Shown: positions 16,374-26,330, counted from the stretch's first letter. The stretch is DNA of 64,000 bases from Blastocatellia bacterium (GCA_016705245.1 JADIYM010000010.1:119691-183690); one strand, 5' to 3'. Notes: generated by a model not told the origin, from the letters alone. Numbers and translations: made by a program.

Positions 16374-18758
16374 ATGAAACGCTCGTCCATCGTTACCCTC
16401 GCGCTCTTTGCGGCCGTCTCGGCTGCGTCCTGGTATGTCCTCGCCGGATCGGCGACGCCCGTCGCCCGAGCCCACGACGGCCCCGGCGCCGGAGAGCTCC
16501 GGATTCTGGCTCCCGACGGCACTCCCGCAGGTTTCTGTCCGCTCGAGCACACGGCGGTCCGCGCCGAGATCAGCGGCTTTCTTTCGCGTGTCACGCTCAC
16601 CCAGCGGTTTGGTAACACGTCGAAGGAGCCCGTCGAGGCCATCTACGTCTTCCCGCTTCCCGATCGGGCGGCTGTTGACCGGATGACGATGAAGGTCGGC
16701 GACCGCACCGTCGTCGGCAAGATCAAGCGTCGCGAGGAAGCCCGAGCCATCTACGACGCCGCACGCAACGCCGGCAAGGCCGCAAGCCTGCTCGATCAGG
16801 AACGCCCCAACATCTTCACTCAGTCCGTGGCCAACATCATGCCCGGCGAGAACATTGAAATCACCATCAGCTACGTCGAGACGCTCGCCTACGAGGACGG
16901 AACCTACAGCTTCGTTTATCCGATGGTGGTCGGTCCGCGATACATTCCCGGCAATCCGACCGGGCAGACCGGGGGCGGATGGTCGCCCGACACCGACAAG
17001 GTGCCCGACGCGTCGAAGATCACGCCTCCCGTCGCCGTGCCAGGCACACGCGCCGGACATGACATCTCGATGGAGATCGTTCTCGATGCCGGCGTACCGA
17101 TTCTCGACGTGACGTCGACGCTGCACGAGGTCGACGTGCAGCGGACCTCGAATCGCTCGGCATCAATTGCGCTCAAGACGAAGAGCGTGCTTCCGAACAA
17201 GGACTTCATCCTGAAGTACTCCGTCGCCGGCGGCAAAATCGCCGACGCGGTGATGGCGCACCGCGATGGTGACGAGGGCTACGTCACGCTCATCCTTCAG
17301 CCGCCGGACCGCATTGCCGCAGAGGACGTCGCGCCGCGCGAGCTCGTTTTCGTTGTCGACACAAGCGGCTCGATGAGCGGTTTCCCGCTCGACAAGGCGA
17401 AAGAGACGATGGTGCTGGCGTTCGAGGCGCTGCGGCCCGACGACACCTTCAACCTCATCACGTTCGCCGGCGACACAGCGGTACTCTTCCCCGCTCCGGT
17501 GCCGGCTTCCGCCGACAATCTCGCGAAGGCGAAGGCCTTCCTCGAGGGTCGTCGCGGCGGTGGCGGAACCGAGATGATGACCGCCATCCGCACCGCGCTC
17601 GATCCGTCCGACAGACAGAATCACGTGCGGATCGTCTGCTTCATGACCGATGGCTACGTCGGCAACGAGGGCGAGATCCTCGCCGAGATACAGCGCCATC
17701 CGAACGCGCGCATCTTCTCGTTCGGCATCGGCAATTCCGTCAATCGGTACCTGCTGGACCGCATGGCCATCGAGGGCCGAGGCGAGGTCGAATACGTCAC
17801 GCTGGCCGACGACGGTTCTGCCGCGGCCCGGAAATTCGCCGAGCGCGTGCAGAATCCCCTGCTGACCGACATCTCGATCGACTGGGGCGGACTGCAGCTC
17901 GTCGACGTGTACCCCTCGCGGGTCATGGATCTCTTCAGCGCCAAGCCGATCGTCGTCGTCGCGAAGTACACGACTCCTGGAAAGGCCACGGTGAAGATTC
18001 GGGGGAAGCAGGCCGGTCGCGACGTCGTTCGCGAGATCGCGGTCGATTTGCCGGCCGTCGAGAAGGCGCACGACACGCTCGGTGTGCTGTGGGCCCGTCA
18101 GAAGGTCGACGACCTGGAGCGGCAGGACTACTCGGGCGTCCAGAACGGGAACCCGAGGGCCGAGATCAAGGAAGCGATCACGGAGATCGGACTCCGGCAC
18201 GGCCTTATGACGCGGTTCACGTCGTTCGTCGCCGTCGAGGAGATGGTGATCAACCAGGGAGGTGAGTCGCGCCGCGTCGAGGTCCCCGTCGAGATGCCGG
18301 ACGGCGTGAGCTATGACGGCGTCTTTGGAGAGGAGCGGCAGGACGCGAAGAGAAAGATTCATGTGGGCCGCGGGAACGCGGGCGGCGTGATGGCAGGAAC
18401 AGCGACCGTTGCTCCGACGGCGAAGAACGCGCCGCGACCGGTCAGGACGGAGGAGAGTGTCGACCGCGACAAGTCTGTCGCCGACGAACCGGCGCCACCG
18501 CCCGAGCCGGCCTACCGGGCGAAGCTCGACACGGCGCTATCTGCGATGGTCGTGGCGAAGCGCACGGGAACCGTCGAGGTGCAGATCTTCCTGGCGGACA
18601 CCACCGTCGAGACGAGAAAAGCCCTCGAGAAGCTCGGTGTGGAGATCCTGCTCGAGCCGAAGAGCGGAAGGATGGTCATCGCGCGGATGCCCATCGCGAA
18701 GCTCGAGGAGCTCGCGAAACTCGTTAAGGTGAACTACGTGACCGAATACAAGGGCTGA
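16374..18758 (+). CDS. Exported VIT/von Willebrand A domain protein
   Basis: A 794-residue secreted protein. Signal peptide about 1-34; VIT domain about 40-175 (ISGFLSRVTLTQRFGNTSKE and VEAIYVFPLPDRAAVDRM are characteristic); VWA domain about 322-495. The metal-ion-dependent adhesion site is intact: DTSGS near 327, a GGTEM threonine, and CFMTDGY. A poorly conserved tail follows (about 650-794). Related proteins in other bacteria are sortase-anchored, but no LPXTG-like signal, transmembrane anchor or sortase gene is visible here. The start is set by AGGAGG at 16362-16367: it abuts the ATG at 16368 but is ideally spaced (6 nt) for the ATG at 16374. Likely an adhesive or protein-binding surface factor. 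Confidence 0.88.
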   Translation: MKRSSIVTLALFAAVSAASWYVLAGSATPVARAHDGPGAGELRILAPDGTPAGFCPLEHTAVRAEISGFLSRVTLTQRFGNTSKEPVEAIYVFPLPDRAAVDRMTMKVGDRTVVGKIKRREEARAIYDAARNAGKAASLLDQERPNIFTQSVANIMPGENIEITISYVETLAYEDGTYSFVYPMVVGPRYIPGNPTGQTGGGWSPDTDKVPDASKITPPVAVPGTRAGHDISMEIVLDAGVPILDVTSTLHEVDVQRTSNRSASIALKTKSVLPNKDFILKYSVAGGKIADAVMAHRDGDEGYVTLILQPPDRIAAEDVAPRELVFVVDTSGSMSGFPLDKAKETMVLAFEALRPDDTFNLITFAGDTAVLFPAPVPASADNLAKAKAFLEGRRGGGGTEMMTAIRTALDPSDRQNHVRIVCFMTDGYVGNEGEILAEIQRHPNARIFSFGIGNSVNRYLLDRMAIEGRGEVEYVTLADDGSAAARKFAERVQNPLLTDISIDWGGLQLVDVYPSRVMDLFSAKPIVVVAKYTTPGKATVKIRGKQAGRDVVREIAVDLPAVEKAHDTLGVLWARQKVDDLERQDYSGVQNGNPRAEIKEAITEIGLRHGLMTRFTSFVAVEEMVINQGGESRRVEVPVEMPDGVSYDGVFGEERQDAKRKIHVGRGNAGGVMAGTATVAPTAKNAPRPVRTEESVDRDKSVADEPAPPPEPAYRAKLDTALSAMVVAKRTGTVEVQIFLADTTVETRKALEKLGVEILLEPKSGRMVIARMPIAKLEELAKLVKVNYVTEYKG

Positions 18759-18784
18759 GGTAGACAGGGCAACCGCCGCCTGGT

Positions 18785-18901
18785 CCAGAACCGCGAACGC
18801 AGTGAGCGGCCGGCCGTAAGATCCGAGGCATTGGATCGGACGGACGGCCGCTCACTTCGTTCGCGGTTCTGGGTCGGCCTGCGGCCGACACTGCGGCCGA
18901 C
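18785..18901. repeat. Inverted repeat, family R2 (copy a)
   Basis: CAGAACCGCGAACGCAGTGA and GCGGCCGGCCGT are mirrored by ACGGCCGCTCACTTCGTTCG and CGGTTCTGG, followed by a GTCGGCC/GGCCGAC palindrome. It fills most of the 338-nt gap before 19097. Confidence 0.8.
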
Positions 18902-19096
18902 GGAGACCGCTTTCCCGACCTCACGTCCCAGACCCAGTGGTCGCACCGCACGCCCGATCCAGCTGCGTCCGCCACTTACAACACGAGCGCTCGGTCGACC
19001 TGGTCAAGCGAGACGCATCGCTGTGCTATAGTCGGGCCGTCCAAATGAGGGGCAATCTGGTTCAATAACTCAGGAAAGCAGAGGTTGACGACCGAC

Positions 19097-20701
19097 ATGA
19101 AGACTCTGAATCGACTCTCGATATTTGCGGCATGCATGCTGCTTGGAATGCCCCTCGCCGGACAGGCTGCCGAGAATCCGAGGTTTGAAGTGCAAGGCAC
19201 CGAGACGGTCGCGGGCACGCCGCTCCCGGATGCCGAGCTCATCTTCGGACTGACGACCACCAATCGGATCATCAGCTTCGCGCCGGGGGCGCCGAACGTG
19301 CTGCTCAGCAATGTCCAGATCCTCGGTCTCGGCATCGGCGAGAACGTCGTCGGCATCGACTTCAGACCCGCGACCGAAGAGCTTTACGGAGTTACGGACG
19401 GCAGCCGCGTCCTTCGCATCGACGTCGGCACTGGCGCGACGACCCAGATCGGACCGGGATTTCTCCCCGTTGTCCTGGGAACGAGTTTCGGAATGGACTT
19501 CAACCCGACCGTCGACCGGATTCGTCTCGTCAGCGACCTGGACCAGAACCTCAGGCTCCACCCTGACACCGGCCTGGTCGCCGCCATGGACCTGCCGCTC
19601 AACTACGCCGCCGGGGACCCGAACTTCGGTGTGAGCCCGAACATTTCCGGCGTGGCCTACGCGAACAACTTCCCTGGCTCGACGTCGACGACGCTTTACG
19701 GGATCGATTTCAATACTGACTCGCTCGTCATTCAGAATCCGCCCAACGACGGAACGCTGACGACCCTCGGCCCGCTGCTCGGCATCGACACGTCCGACCT
19801 CGTCGGCTTCGATATCCAGTCGCGGTCGGGGACGGCCTTCGCCTCGTTGACGGCTCCGTTCAGCCCGTTCTCGCAGCTCTACACGATCGACCTGGACGAC
19901 CTGGACGTTCACCTGATCGGCACGATCGCCGGACTCTCGCCGGTACGCGACATCGCGGTTTCCATTGGCTTGAAGCGCGGACGTGACACGGTAGGTACCT
20001 ACATCGCGGGCTCCGGAGCCTGGTTCCTGCGAAACTCGAACGATCCGGGACCGGCCGACATCTCGTTCGTTTTCGGACCGGGCGGAGGCGTCGTTCCCGT
20101 TGTTGGCGATTACGATGCAGACGGCGACGACACGGCCGGTGTCTACGACCCGACGACCGGCGTCTTCTTCCTCAAGAACACGAACGCCGCCGGGGGCGCG
20201 GACCTGGCCTTTCAGTTCGGCGCCGCTGCGGCCGGCTTCCAGCCATTGATAGGCGACTGGAACGGCAACGGCGAGGACACGGTCGGTCTCTACAATCCGG
20301 CGACCGGCACGTTTTTCCTTAAGAACACGAACCAGTCAGGAGTTGCGAACCTGATTTTCTCGTTCGGCGCGGGCGGAGGCGGTTTCGTCGCAATTGTTGG
20401 CGATTGGAATGCGGACGGGATCGATACGGTCGGGATCTACAGTCCCTCGACGGGAACGTTCTTCCTTCGGAACACGAATACATCGGGACCCGCGGATGTC
20501 TTCTTCGGTTACGGGTTCACGGGTGCGCTTCCGGTTGCCGGCGACTTCGACAACAACGCCGCGTCTTCCATCGGGATCTACGACGCCGTCAACGGATCGT
20601 TTTTCCTTCGCAACTCGAACTCGATCGGGACTGCGGACATCGTCTTCGGGTACGGATCGACGCCGTCTACCCCGATCATCGGCGACTGGGACGATCAGTA
20701 G
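19097..20701 (+). CDS. Secreted DUF4394-like protein with C-terminal module B repeats
   Basis: An exported protein of 534 residues. Signal peptide about 1-25 (ending GQAAE). A DUF4394-type domain follows (about 40-295), recognisable from LIFGLTTTNRIISFAPGAP, GIDFRPATEELYGVTD and FGMDFNPTVDRIRLVSD; this family is predicted to be a beta-propeller of unknown function. The rest (about 298-534) is five copies of the 47-49-residue module B repeat (GDWNGNGEDTVGLYNPATG, FFLKNTN), ending GDWDDQ. The ATG at 19097 gives a clean signal peptide; an in-frame TTG at 19085, with AGGAAAG 6 nt upstream, is an alternative. A TATAGT box at 19027-19032 could be the -10 element. Confidence 0.85.
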   Translation: MKTLNRLSIFAACMLLGMPLAGQAAENPRFEVQGTETVAGTPLPDAELIFGLTTTNRIISFAPGAPNVLLSNVQILGLGIGENVVGIDFRPATEELYGVTDGSRVLRIDVGTGATTQIGPGFLPVVLGTSFGMDFNPTVDRIRLVSDLDQNLRLHPDTGLVAAMDLPLNYAAGDPNFGVSPNISGVAYANNFPGSTSTTLYGIDFNTDSLVIQNPPNDGTLTTLGPLLGIDTSDLVGFDIQSRSGTAFASLTAPFSPFSQLYTIDLDDLDVHLIGTIAGLSPVRDIAVSIGLKRGRDTVGTYIAGSGAWFLRNSNDPGPADISFVFGPGGGVVPVVGDYDADGDDTAGVYDPTTGVFFLKNTNAAGGADLAFQFGAAAAGFQPLIGDWNGNGEDTVGLYNPATGTFFLKNTNQSGVANLIFSFGAGGGGFVAIVGDWNADGIDTVGIYSPSTGTFFLRNTNTSGPADVFFGYGFTGALPVAGDFDNNAASSIGIYDAVNGSFFLRNSNSIGTADIVFGYGSTPSTPIIGDWDDQ

Positions 20702-20706
20702 GGTAA

Positions 20707-20783
20707 GGCTTCGCTTACGGAGCACGCAGAGTGAACATAGGAGATTCGATCTCTGTTAGCTCTGTGGGCTCTGTATGCGAAGC
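20707..20783. repeat. Inverted repeat related to family R1
   Basis: GCTTCGCTTACGGAGC and ACGCAGAG pair with CTCTGTGGGCTCTGTATG and CGAAGC. The outer arms match those of the copy near 30.8 kb. It follows the stop of the 19097 gene and may terminate it. Confidence 0.6.
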
Positions 20784-20840
20784 TGATTCCTTCCCTCGCA
20801 GGGCGATCGCGGCCAGGTCAGCTGCCGCGAGAACATGTTC

Positions 20841-20868
20841 TTGACCGCCACTCGCTATCCCGTATGAT
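20841..20868 (+). promoter_or_regulatory. Promoter of the 21066 gene
   Basis: TTGACC (20841-20846), a 16-nt spacer and TATGAT (20863-20868). The same arrangement with the same -10 box precedes the paralogue at 23932. Transcription should start near 20875, giving a leader of about 190 nt. Confidence 0.7.
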
Positions 20869-20935
20869 GGAAGGGTCTTAATAGGCTGATCCATCAGCAA
20901 TCAACACTTCACTTGCGTGGTCTGTCCCCAAGGCG

Positions 20936-20999
20936 CAGGGCCTTTAGACCACATCGCTCGCTTCGCTACCCGGAACACCGGGAGTCGGAGCAGGCCCTG
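20936..20999 (+). promoter_or_regulatory. Candidate structured 5' leader element (copy 1)
   Basis: CAGGGCC (20936-20942) is perfectly complementary to GGCCCTG (20993-20999) and encloses a CCCGG-AACA-CCGGG hairpin (20969-20982). The equivalent element before the paralogue keeps both stems while sequence between them differs. It matches no riboswitch class I recognise; function is inferred only from position and stem conservation. Confidence 0.45.
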
Positions 21000-21065
21000 A
21001 CGATGCCGCGTCTACCGCTCCGGTCGGGGCTCAATACGATATCCAGATTTTCGAGGAGAACCCAA

Positions 21066-23480
21066 ATGGACTCACGATCCAGAAGACCCGTTAGACGGGC
21101 ACTGGCGATGTGCTGCCTGTTGCTGGCCGTTGCGGCCCTGGTGCCGGTCGACGGCGCAGCGGCGGCCCGGGCCAGGCGCGCGGCGATTCAGGGCACCACG
21201 AAGGATGCCAGCTTCCAGCGCTTGAATGAACTCGCAGGCGCGATCACGCGGTTTCGCGAGCGGCTCGCTGCGGACCCCACAAACACGCAGGTGCTCAACA
21301 AGCTGAACCTGGCGCTCGCCGAGTACGATTCCATCTCCGCTGCACTTGGCGGCGATCAGTCCTCTCCGGATCAGTCCCAGCCGGCGGCTCCCGGAAGCGA
21401 CCCACTCGGTGGACCGATCGTGCCTCCGAATTGCGTCGCGGGGCCGGCCGGAAGCGGTTCGAACGTCACGCCGGTGGCGATTCCGGATAGCGGCGGTCCG
21501 GTGGCGACTTCGACGATCGTAGTGGCGGGTGCCGGGCCGTACCTTTACGACGTTACGATGGTCACGAACATCACGCATACGTTTCCGGGCGACCTCGACA
21601 TGACGCTCCAGTCGCCGGCCGGAACGATCGTGACGTTCTCGAGCGATAACGGGGGCACGAACGACAACTGTTTCGCCGGAACGACGTGGAACGACGACGT
21701 CAATCCGGGCGGTCAAGTGCCCTACACGTCCAATGACGGAGTGGTCGGCGACCATCTATACGGGATCGGCGTGCTTGCCACACCGCTCGCCCCGGAAGAA
21801 GCGTTCACGGCGTTCGTCGGCGAGGATCCGAACGGCACGTGGACGATCACCATCGACGACGATGCGGCCGGTGATACCGGCACGCTCAACTCGTGGTCGC
21901 TGAACATTGAAACCCTGGCGGCCGCACCGGTCAATGCCGCACCGGTTACGGTCGCGAACATGACGCCGGTGGCGATTCCGGACAGCGGCGGCCCCGTGGC
22001 GACCTCGACGATCGTGATTGCGGGAGCGGGCACGTTCCTCTGCGACGTCGACATGTTCACCAACATCTCGCATACGTTTCCGGGCGACCTCGACATGACG
22101 CTCCAGTCGCCGGCGGGGACTATCGTCACGTTCTCGAGCGACAATGCCGGCACGAACGACAACGCGTTCGGCGGAACGACCTGGAACGATGACGCCAATC
22201 CGGGCGGCCAGGTGCCTTACGTGAACAATGACGGTCTGGTCAGTGACCACCTGTATGCGGTCGGCGTCCCGGTGGCAAACCTTGCTCCCGAGGAGCCGTT
22301 CGGTGCATTCATCGGCGAGGATCCGAACGGTACGTGGACGATCACCATTGACGACGACGCAGCTGGCGACACTGGCACGCTCAACAGCTGGTCGCTGTCG
22401 GTTGTAACCTGCATGTGCATGGTTGCCGGACCGGGCTGCACGCTGACGTGCCCGGCCGACATCACGACGACGGCGGCGGACCTCAACGGCGCGGTCGTGA
22501 CGTTCGCACCGACGGCGGCGAACTGCGTCAACGTCCAGTGCACACCGCCTTCGGGCTCGACCTTCCCGGTCGGCACGACGGTCGTCACCTGCACGGGCGA
22601 GGATGACGTGCCGAATGCTACGCGCGGTACGGTTGTGACGACCTACTCGAGCGGCAATATTGCCGTTCCGCTTCCTGATGTCGCGTCGATGACTCCGCAG
22701 GTGATCAACGTTGCCGACATGGGTACGGTCCTGGACGTGGATCTGCGCATCCGCCTGAATCACACGTTCGACAATGACCTCGACATCACGCTGACCGGCC
22801 CGAACGCCGTCACCATCGACGTGTCGAGTGACAACGGCGGTTCTGGCGACAACTACGGTTCTGGCGCCAATGACTGCTCGGGCACACCTACGGTGTTCGA
22901 CGACGAGGCGGCGACTGGCATCGCGTCGGGTGTGGCGCCGTTTGCCGGTTCGTTCATTCCGGAAGTTGGCCTCTCGGCCTTCGACGGCATTCCGGCCGCC
23001 GGAAACTGGACGCTCAACATCGCCGACGATCTCGGCGGTGACGTCGGCACGCTGTTCTGCTACGAGCTCGTCATCACGCGCGACATCGTCGTGGGCGGTG
23101 GCGGTTCCTCGTGCCAGTTCAACGTCAACGTCACGATTCCGTTTGACTCGTGCTGCATCGACGACGCGTCGGGAGACATCTTCCGTCAGGTCGTTGCCAG
23201 CGTGCCTTCGACGAGCCCGCTCTACGGCTACTGGGAGTACGAGGTTGCGGCGACGGCCGAGATCTTCGCCGGCATCGGCAACCACGTCGCCTACAGGCCG
23301 GGCCTGAGCATCATCATCGACGACAACGACGATCCGGCGGTGTTCTGCCACGCCGAGATCGATTTCCCACGGCGCAAGTGCCGCGTACAGGTGCGCGACA
23401 TCACGACGGGACGTAATTTCGTCCTTCGCGATCGCAACATCAACAACAACATGTGCGCTGTGACACCACCGCCTATGTAG
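21066..23480 (+). CDS. Secreted protein with three P-domains, HYR-like domain and module A (paralogue 1)
   Basis: An exported protein of 804 residues. Signal peptide about 1-37 after MDSRSRRPVRRALAM; a short helical region about 48-100 (LNELAGAITRFRERLAADPT). Two near-identical P-domains follow (about 135-285 and 290-450, each with HTFPGDLDMTLQSPAGTIV and DPNGTWTITIDDDAAGDTG), then a HYR-like segment (about 455-515, TCPADITTTAADLNGAVV), a third divergent P-domain (about 520-680, LNHTFDNDLDITLTGPNAV) and module A (about 695-804, with RDRNINNNMC). No enzyme domain is present. The ATG at 21066 has GAGGAG 7 nt upstream. It has its own promoter and terminator and is followed by a tandem paralogue. 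Confidence 0.88.
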   Translation: MDSRSRRPVRRALAMCCLLLAVAALVPVDGAAAARARRAAIQGTTKDASFQRLNELAGAITRFRERLAADPTNTQVLNKLNLALAEYDSISAALGGDQSSPDQSQPAAPGSDPLGGPIVPPNCVAGPAGSGSNVTPVAIPDSGGPVATSTIVVAGAGPYLYDVTMVTNITHTFPGDLDMTLQSPAGTIVTFSSDNGGTNDNCFAGTTWNDDVNPGGQVPYTSNDGVVGDHLYGIGVLATPLAPEEAFTAFVGEDPNGTWTITIDDDAAGDTGTLNSWSLNIETLAAAPVNAAPVTVANMTPVAIPDSGGPVATSTIVIAGAGTFLCDVDMFTNISHTFPGDLDMTLQSPAGTIVTFSSDNAGTNDNAFGGTTWNDDANPGGQVPYVNNDGLVSDHLYAVGVPVANLAPEEPFGAFIGEDPNGTWTITIDDDAAGDTGTLNSWSLSVVTCMCMVAGPGCTLTCPADITTTAADLNGAVVTFAPTAANCVNVQCTPPSGSTFPVGTTVVTCTGEDDVPNATRGTVVTTYSSGNIAVPLPDVASMTPQVINVADMGTVLDVDLRIRLNHTFDNDLDITLTGPNAVTIDVSSDNGGSGDNYGSGANDCSGTPTVFDDEAATGIASGVAPFAGSFIPEVGLSAFDGIPAAGNWTLNIADDLGGDVGTLFCYELVITRDIVVGGGGSSCQFNVNVTIPFDSCCIDDASGDIFRQVVASVPSTSPLYGYWEYEVAATAEIFAGIGNHVAYRPGLSIIIDDNDDPAVFCHAEIDFPRRKCRVQVRDITTGRNFVLRDRNINNNMCAVTPPPM

Positions 23481-23512
23481 AGGTAGTCACCGTCTCGGAC
23501 GGTCGTTTCCGG

Positions 23513-23540
23513 AGGGCCGGGGGAGCAATCCCCCGGCCCT
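23513..23540 (+). terminator. Hairpin terminator of the 21066 gene
   Basis: An 11-bp perfect stem (AGGGCCGGGGG with CCCCCGGCCCT) and AGCAAT loop, 32 nt after the stop. It is followed by TCGCGCG, not a U tract. The same hairpin recurs after the paralogue. Confidence 0.7.
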
Positions 23541-23560
23541 TCGCGCGTCTGCGTGTGTGC

Positions 23561-23682
23561 ATTGCGCGAAGCGCTTGGAGTGCGGCGTGAATCGCCGCTT
23601 TGGATTGGCTCTCGGGAGACGGGTCCTCGAGATCAAATCCAAAGCGGCGATTCACGCCGCACTCCAAGGCGCTTCGCGCAAT
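23561..23682. repeat. Long inverted repeat after paralogue 1
   Basis: Arms of about 46 nt: ATTGCGCGAAGCGCTTGGAG through GCTTTGGATT (23561-23606) and its near-perfect complement (23636-23682), with a 29-nt centre. A sister copy ends the second paralogue, so it is part of the duplicated unit. Confidence 0.85.
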
Positions 23683-23703
23683 GGCCGCAAGTGGCCTCAG
23701 TGC

Positions 23704-23731
23704 TTGACGCATTCTCCCGAAACCGTATGAT
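23704..23731 (+). promoter_or_regulatory. Promoter of the 23932 gene
   Basis: TTGACG (23704-23709), a 16-nt spacer and TATGAT (23726-23731), matching the promoter of paralogue 1 in spacing and -10 sequence although the spacer sequence differs. Confidence 0.7.
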
Positions 23732-23802
23732 GGAGGCGTCTTACTCGGCTGAACTGTCAGCAATCCAGATTTCAACTCAATCACGCGGTCCGTATCGTGG
23801 CG

Positions 23803-23865
23803 CAGGGCCAGGGACCGTGTGGCTAGCTTCGCTACCCGGAATACCGGGGGTTGGGGCAGGCCCTG
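23803..23865 (+). promoter_or_regulatory. Candidate structured 5' leader element (copy 2)
   Basis: CAGGGCC (23803-23809) pairs with GGCCCTG (23859-23865) around a CCCGG-AATA-CCGGG hairpin (23835-23848). Compared with copy 1 the region between outer strand and hairpin is substantially changed, yet both stems are intact. Confidence 0.45.
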
Positions 23866-23931
23866 ACGATGCCGCGTTCACCGCTCGGGTCGGGGCTCGA
23901 TACGAAACCCAAATTTTCGAGGAGAACCCAC

Positions 23932-26330
23932 ATGGACTCACGATCCAGAAGACCCGTACGACGGGCACTGGCGATGTGCTGCCTGCTGCTGGCCGTTGGA
24001 GCGATGCTCCCGACCGATGCGACAGCGGCGCGAGCGACACGGTTGGCGCTGCAAGGCGCTAACTCGAAGCACGCGGACACCCTGCGGCTTGTTGAGCTCG
24101 ACGCTGCCATCACCTATTTCAAGACGAGGCTTGCCGAGAATCCCACGAGTACGAGCATTCAGAGCAAGCTCGCGGCTGCCATCGCGGAATACGACGCGGT
24201 CTCGGCGAGACTCGGAGGCGACCGTGCTCCGGTTCTGGGAACACAGCCGGCCGCAGCTGGTGGAGAGCTCGGCGGAGCGCCGCCTGCGCCGCCAAACTGC
24301 GTCGCCACGTCGTCCTCGTTTGCCAACGCGACACCTGTCGTGATCCCGACAACCGTCTCGACCACCACGACGACGATCCTGGTTGCTGGCGCCGGCACGT
24401 ATCTGAACGACGTCGACGCCGTTACAAACATCACGCATACGTTTAACGGCGACATCGACATGACCCTGACTTCGCCTGCGGGCACGATCGTGACGCTGAC
24501 GACGGACAACGGCAGCAGCTTCGACAACGTGTTCAACGGCACGTTGTGGAACGACGACGCCAATCCGGCGGGCGCCGTTCCGTACACCACGAACAATGGG
24601 GTGGCCACGGACCACGTGTACGCGGACCTTACGCTGGCCTCGCCTCTCGTTCCGGAAGAGGCTCTCGGCGCGTTCCTTGGTGAAGATCCCAACGGAACGT
24701 GGACGCTGACGATCTCCGACGACGCCGCTGGCGACGGCGGCGCGGTCACCTGGTCGCTGAACCTGTCGACCCTTGCGGCGCCTCCGGTCCTCGCAAACAC
24801 GATGGCCGCCAATGCGACGCCTGTCGTGATCCCGACGACTATCTCGACCACGACGACGACGATCGGGGTTGCTGGAGCCGGCACGTATCTGAGCGACGTC
24901 GACGTCCTCACGAACATCACGCATACGTTCTGCGGCGACATCGACATGACGCTGACCTCGCCTGCGGGCACGATCGTGACGCTGACGACGGACAACGGCA
25001 GCAGCTTCGACAACGTGTTCAACGGCACGTTGTGGAACGACGACGCCAATCCGGCGGGCGCCGTTCCGTACACCACGAACAATGGGGTGGCCACGGAACA
25101 CGTCTACGCGGACCTGACGCTGGCTTCGCCGCTCGTTCCCGAGGAGGCCCTTGGCGCTTTCGTTGGTGAAGACCCCAACGGCACCTGGACTCTGACCATC
25201 TCCGACGACGCCGCTGGCGACGGCGGCGCGGTCACCTGGTCGCTCGACATCGACACGGCCATGTGCATGGTTGCCGGACCGCTCTGCACGCTGACGTGCC
25301 CGGCCGACATCACGACGACGGCGGCCGACCTCAACGGCGCGGTTGTGACGTTCGCACCGACAGCGACGAACTGCATCAACGTTGTCTGCAACCCGCCTTC
25401 GGGCTCGACCTTCCCGGTCGGCACGACGGTCGTCACCTGCACGGGCGAGGATGACGTGCCGAATGCGACGCGCGGTACGGTTGTAACGACCTACTCGAGC
25501 GGCAATATTGCCGTTCCGCTTCCTGATGTCGCGTCGATGACTCCGCAGGTGATCAACGTTGCCGACGTCGGTTACGGTCCTGGACGTGGATCTGCGCATC
25601 CGCCTGAATCACACGTTCGACAATGACCTCGACATCGCTGACCGGCCCGAACGCCGTCACCATCGACGTGTCGAGTGACAACGGCGGTTCTGGCGACAAC
25701 TACGGTTCTGGCGCCAATGACTGCTCAGGCACACCTACGGTGTTCGACGACGAGGCGGCGACTGGCATCGCGTCAGGTGTGGCGCCGTTTGCCGGTTCGT
25801 TCATTCCGGAAGTTGGCCTCTCGGCCTTCGACGGCATTCCGGCCGCCGGAAACTGGACGCTCAACATCGCCGACGATCTGGGCGGTGACGTCGGCACGCT
25901 GTTCTGCTACGAGCTCGTCATCACGCGCGACATCGTCGTGGGCGGTGGCGGTTCCTCGTGCCAGTTCAACGTCAACGTCACGATTCCGTTTGACTCGTGC
26001 TGCGTCGACGACGCGTCGGGAGACATCTTCCGTCAGGTTGTCGCGAGCGTGCCTCCGACGAGCCCGCTCTACGGCTACTGGGAGTACGAGGTTGCGGCGA
26101 CCAGCGAGATCTTCGCCGGCATCGGCAACCACGTCGCCTACAGGCCGGGCCTGAGCATCATCATCGACGACAACGACGATCCGGCGGTGTTCTGCCACGC
26201 CGAGATCGACTTCCCGCGGCGCAAGTGCCGCGTACAGGTGCGCGACATCACGACGGGACGCAACTTCGTCCTTCGCGATCGCAACATCAACAACAACATG
26301 TGCACGGTGGCACCACCGCCGCAGAGCTGA
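23932..26330 (+). CDS. Secreted protein with P-domains and module A (paralogue 2), disrupted by two indels
   Basis: Tandem paralogue of the preceding gene with the same layout: signal peptide, short helical region, two P-domains (with GDIDMTLTSPAGTIVTLTTD), HYR-like segment, third P-domain and module A. Against paralogue 1 there is one extra T near 25572 (GTCGGTTACGG versus ATGGGTACGG) and two bases missing near 25632 (GACATCGCTG versus GACATCACGCTG). As written, the first frame stops at 25626 and the last part is read in another frame from 25623. The amino-acid sequence after the second indel is almost unchanged, so this is either a sequencing error or a very recent lesion. The repaired protein would be about 799 residues. 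The ATG at 23932 has GAGGAG upstream. Confidence 0.8.
24448..25095 (+). repeat. Near-identical internal P-domain duplication
   Basis: The stretch from about 24448 to 24610 recurs almost base for base at about 24932-25095 inside the second paralogue. It is far more alike within this gene than to the equivalent domains of the neighbouring paralogue, indicating recent internal homogenisation. Confidence 0.8.
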
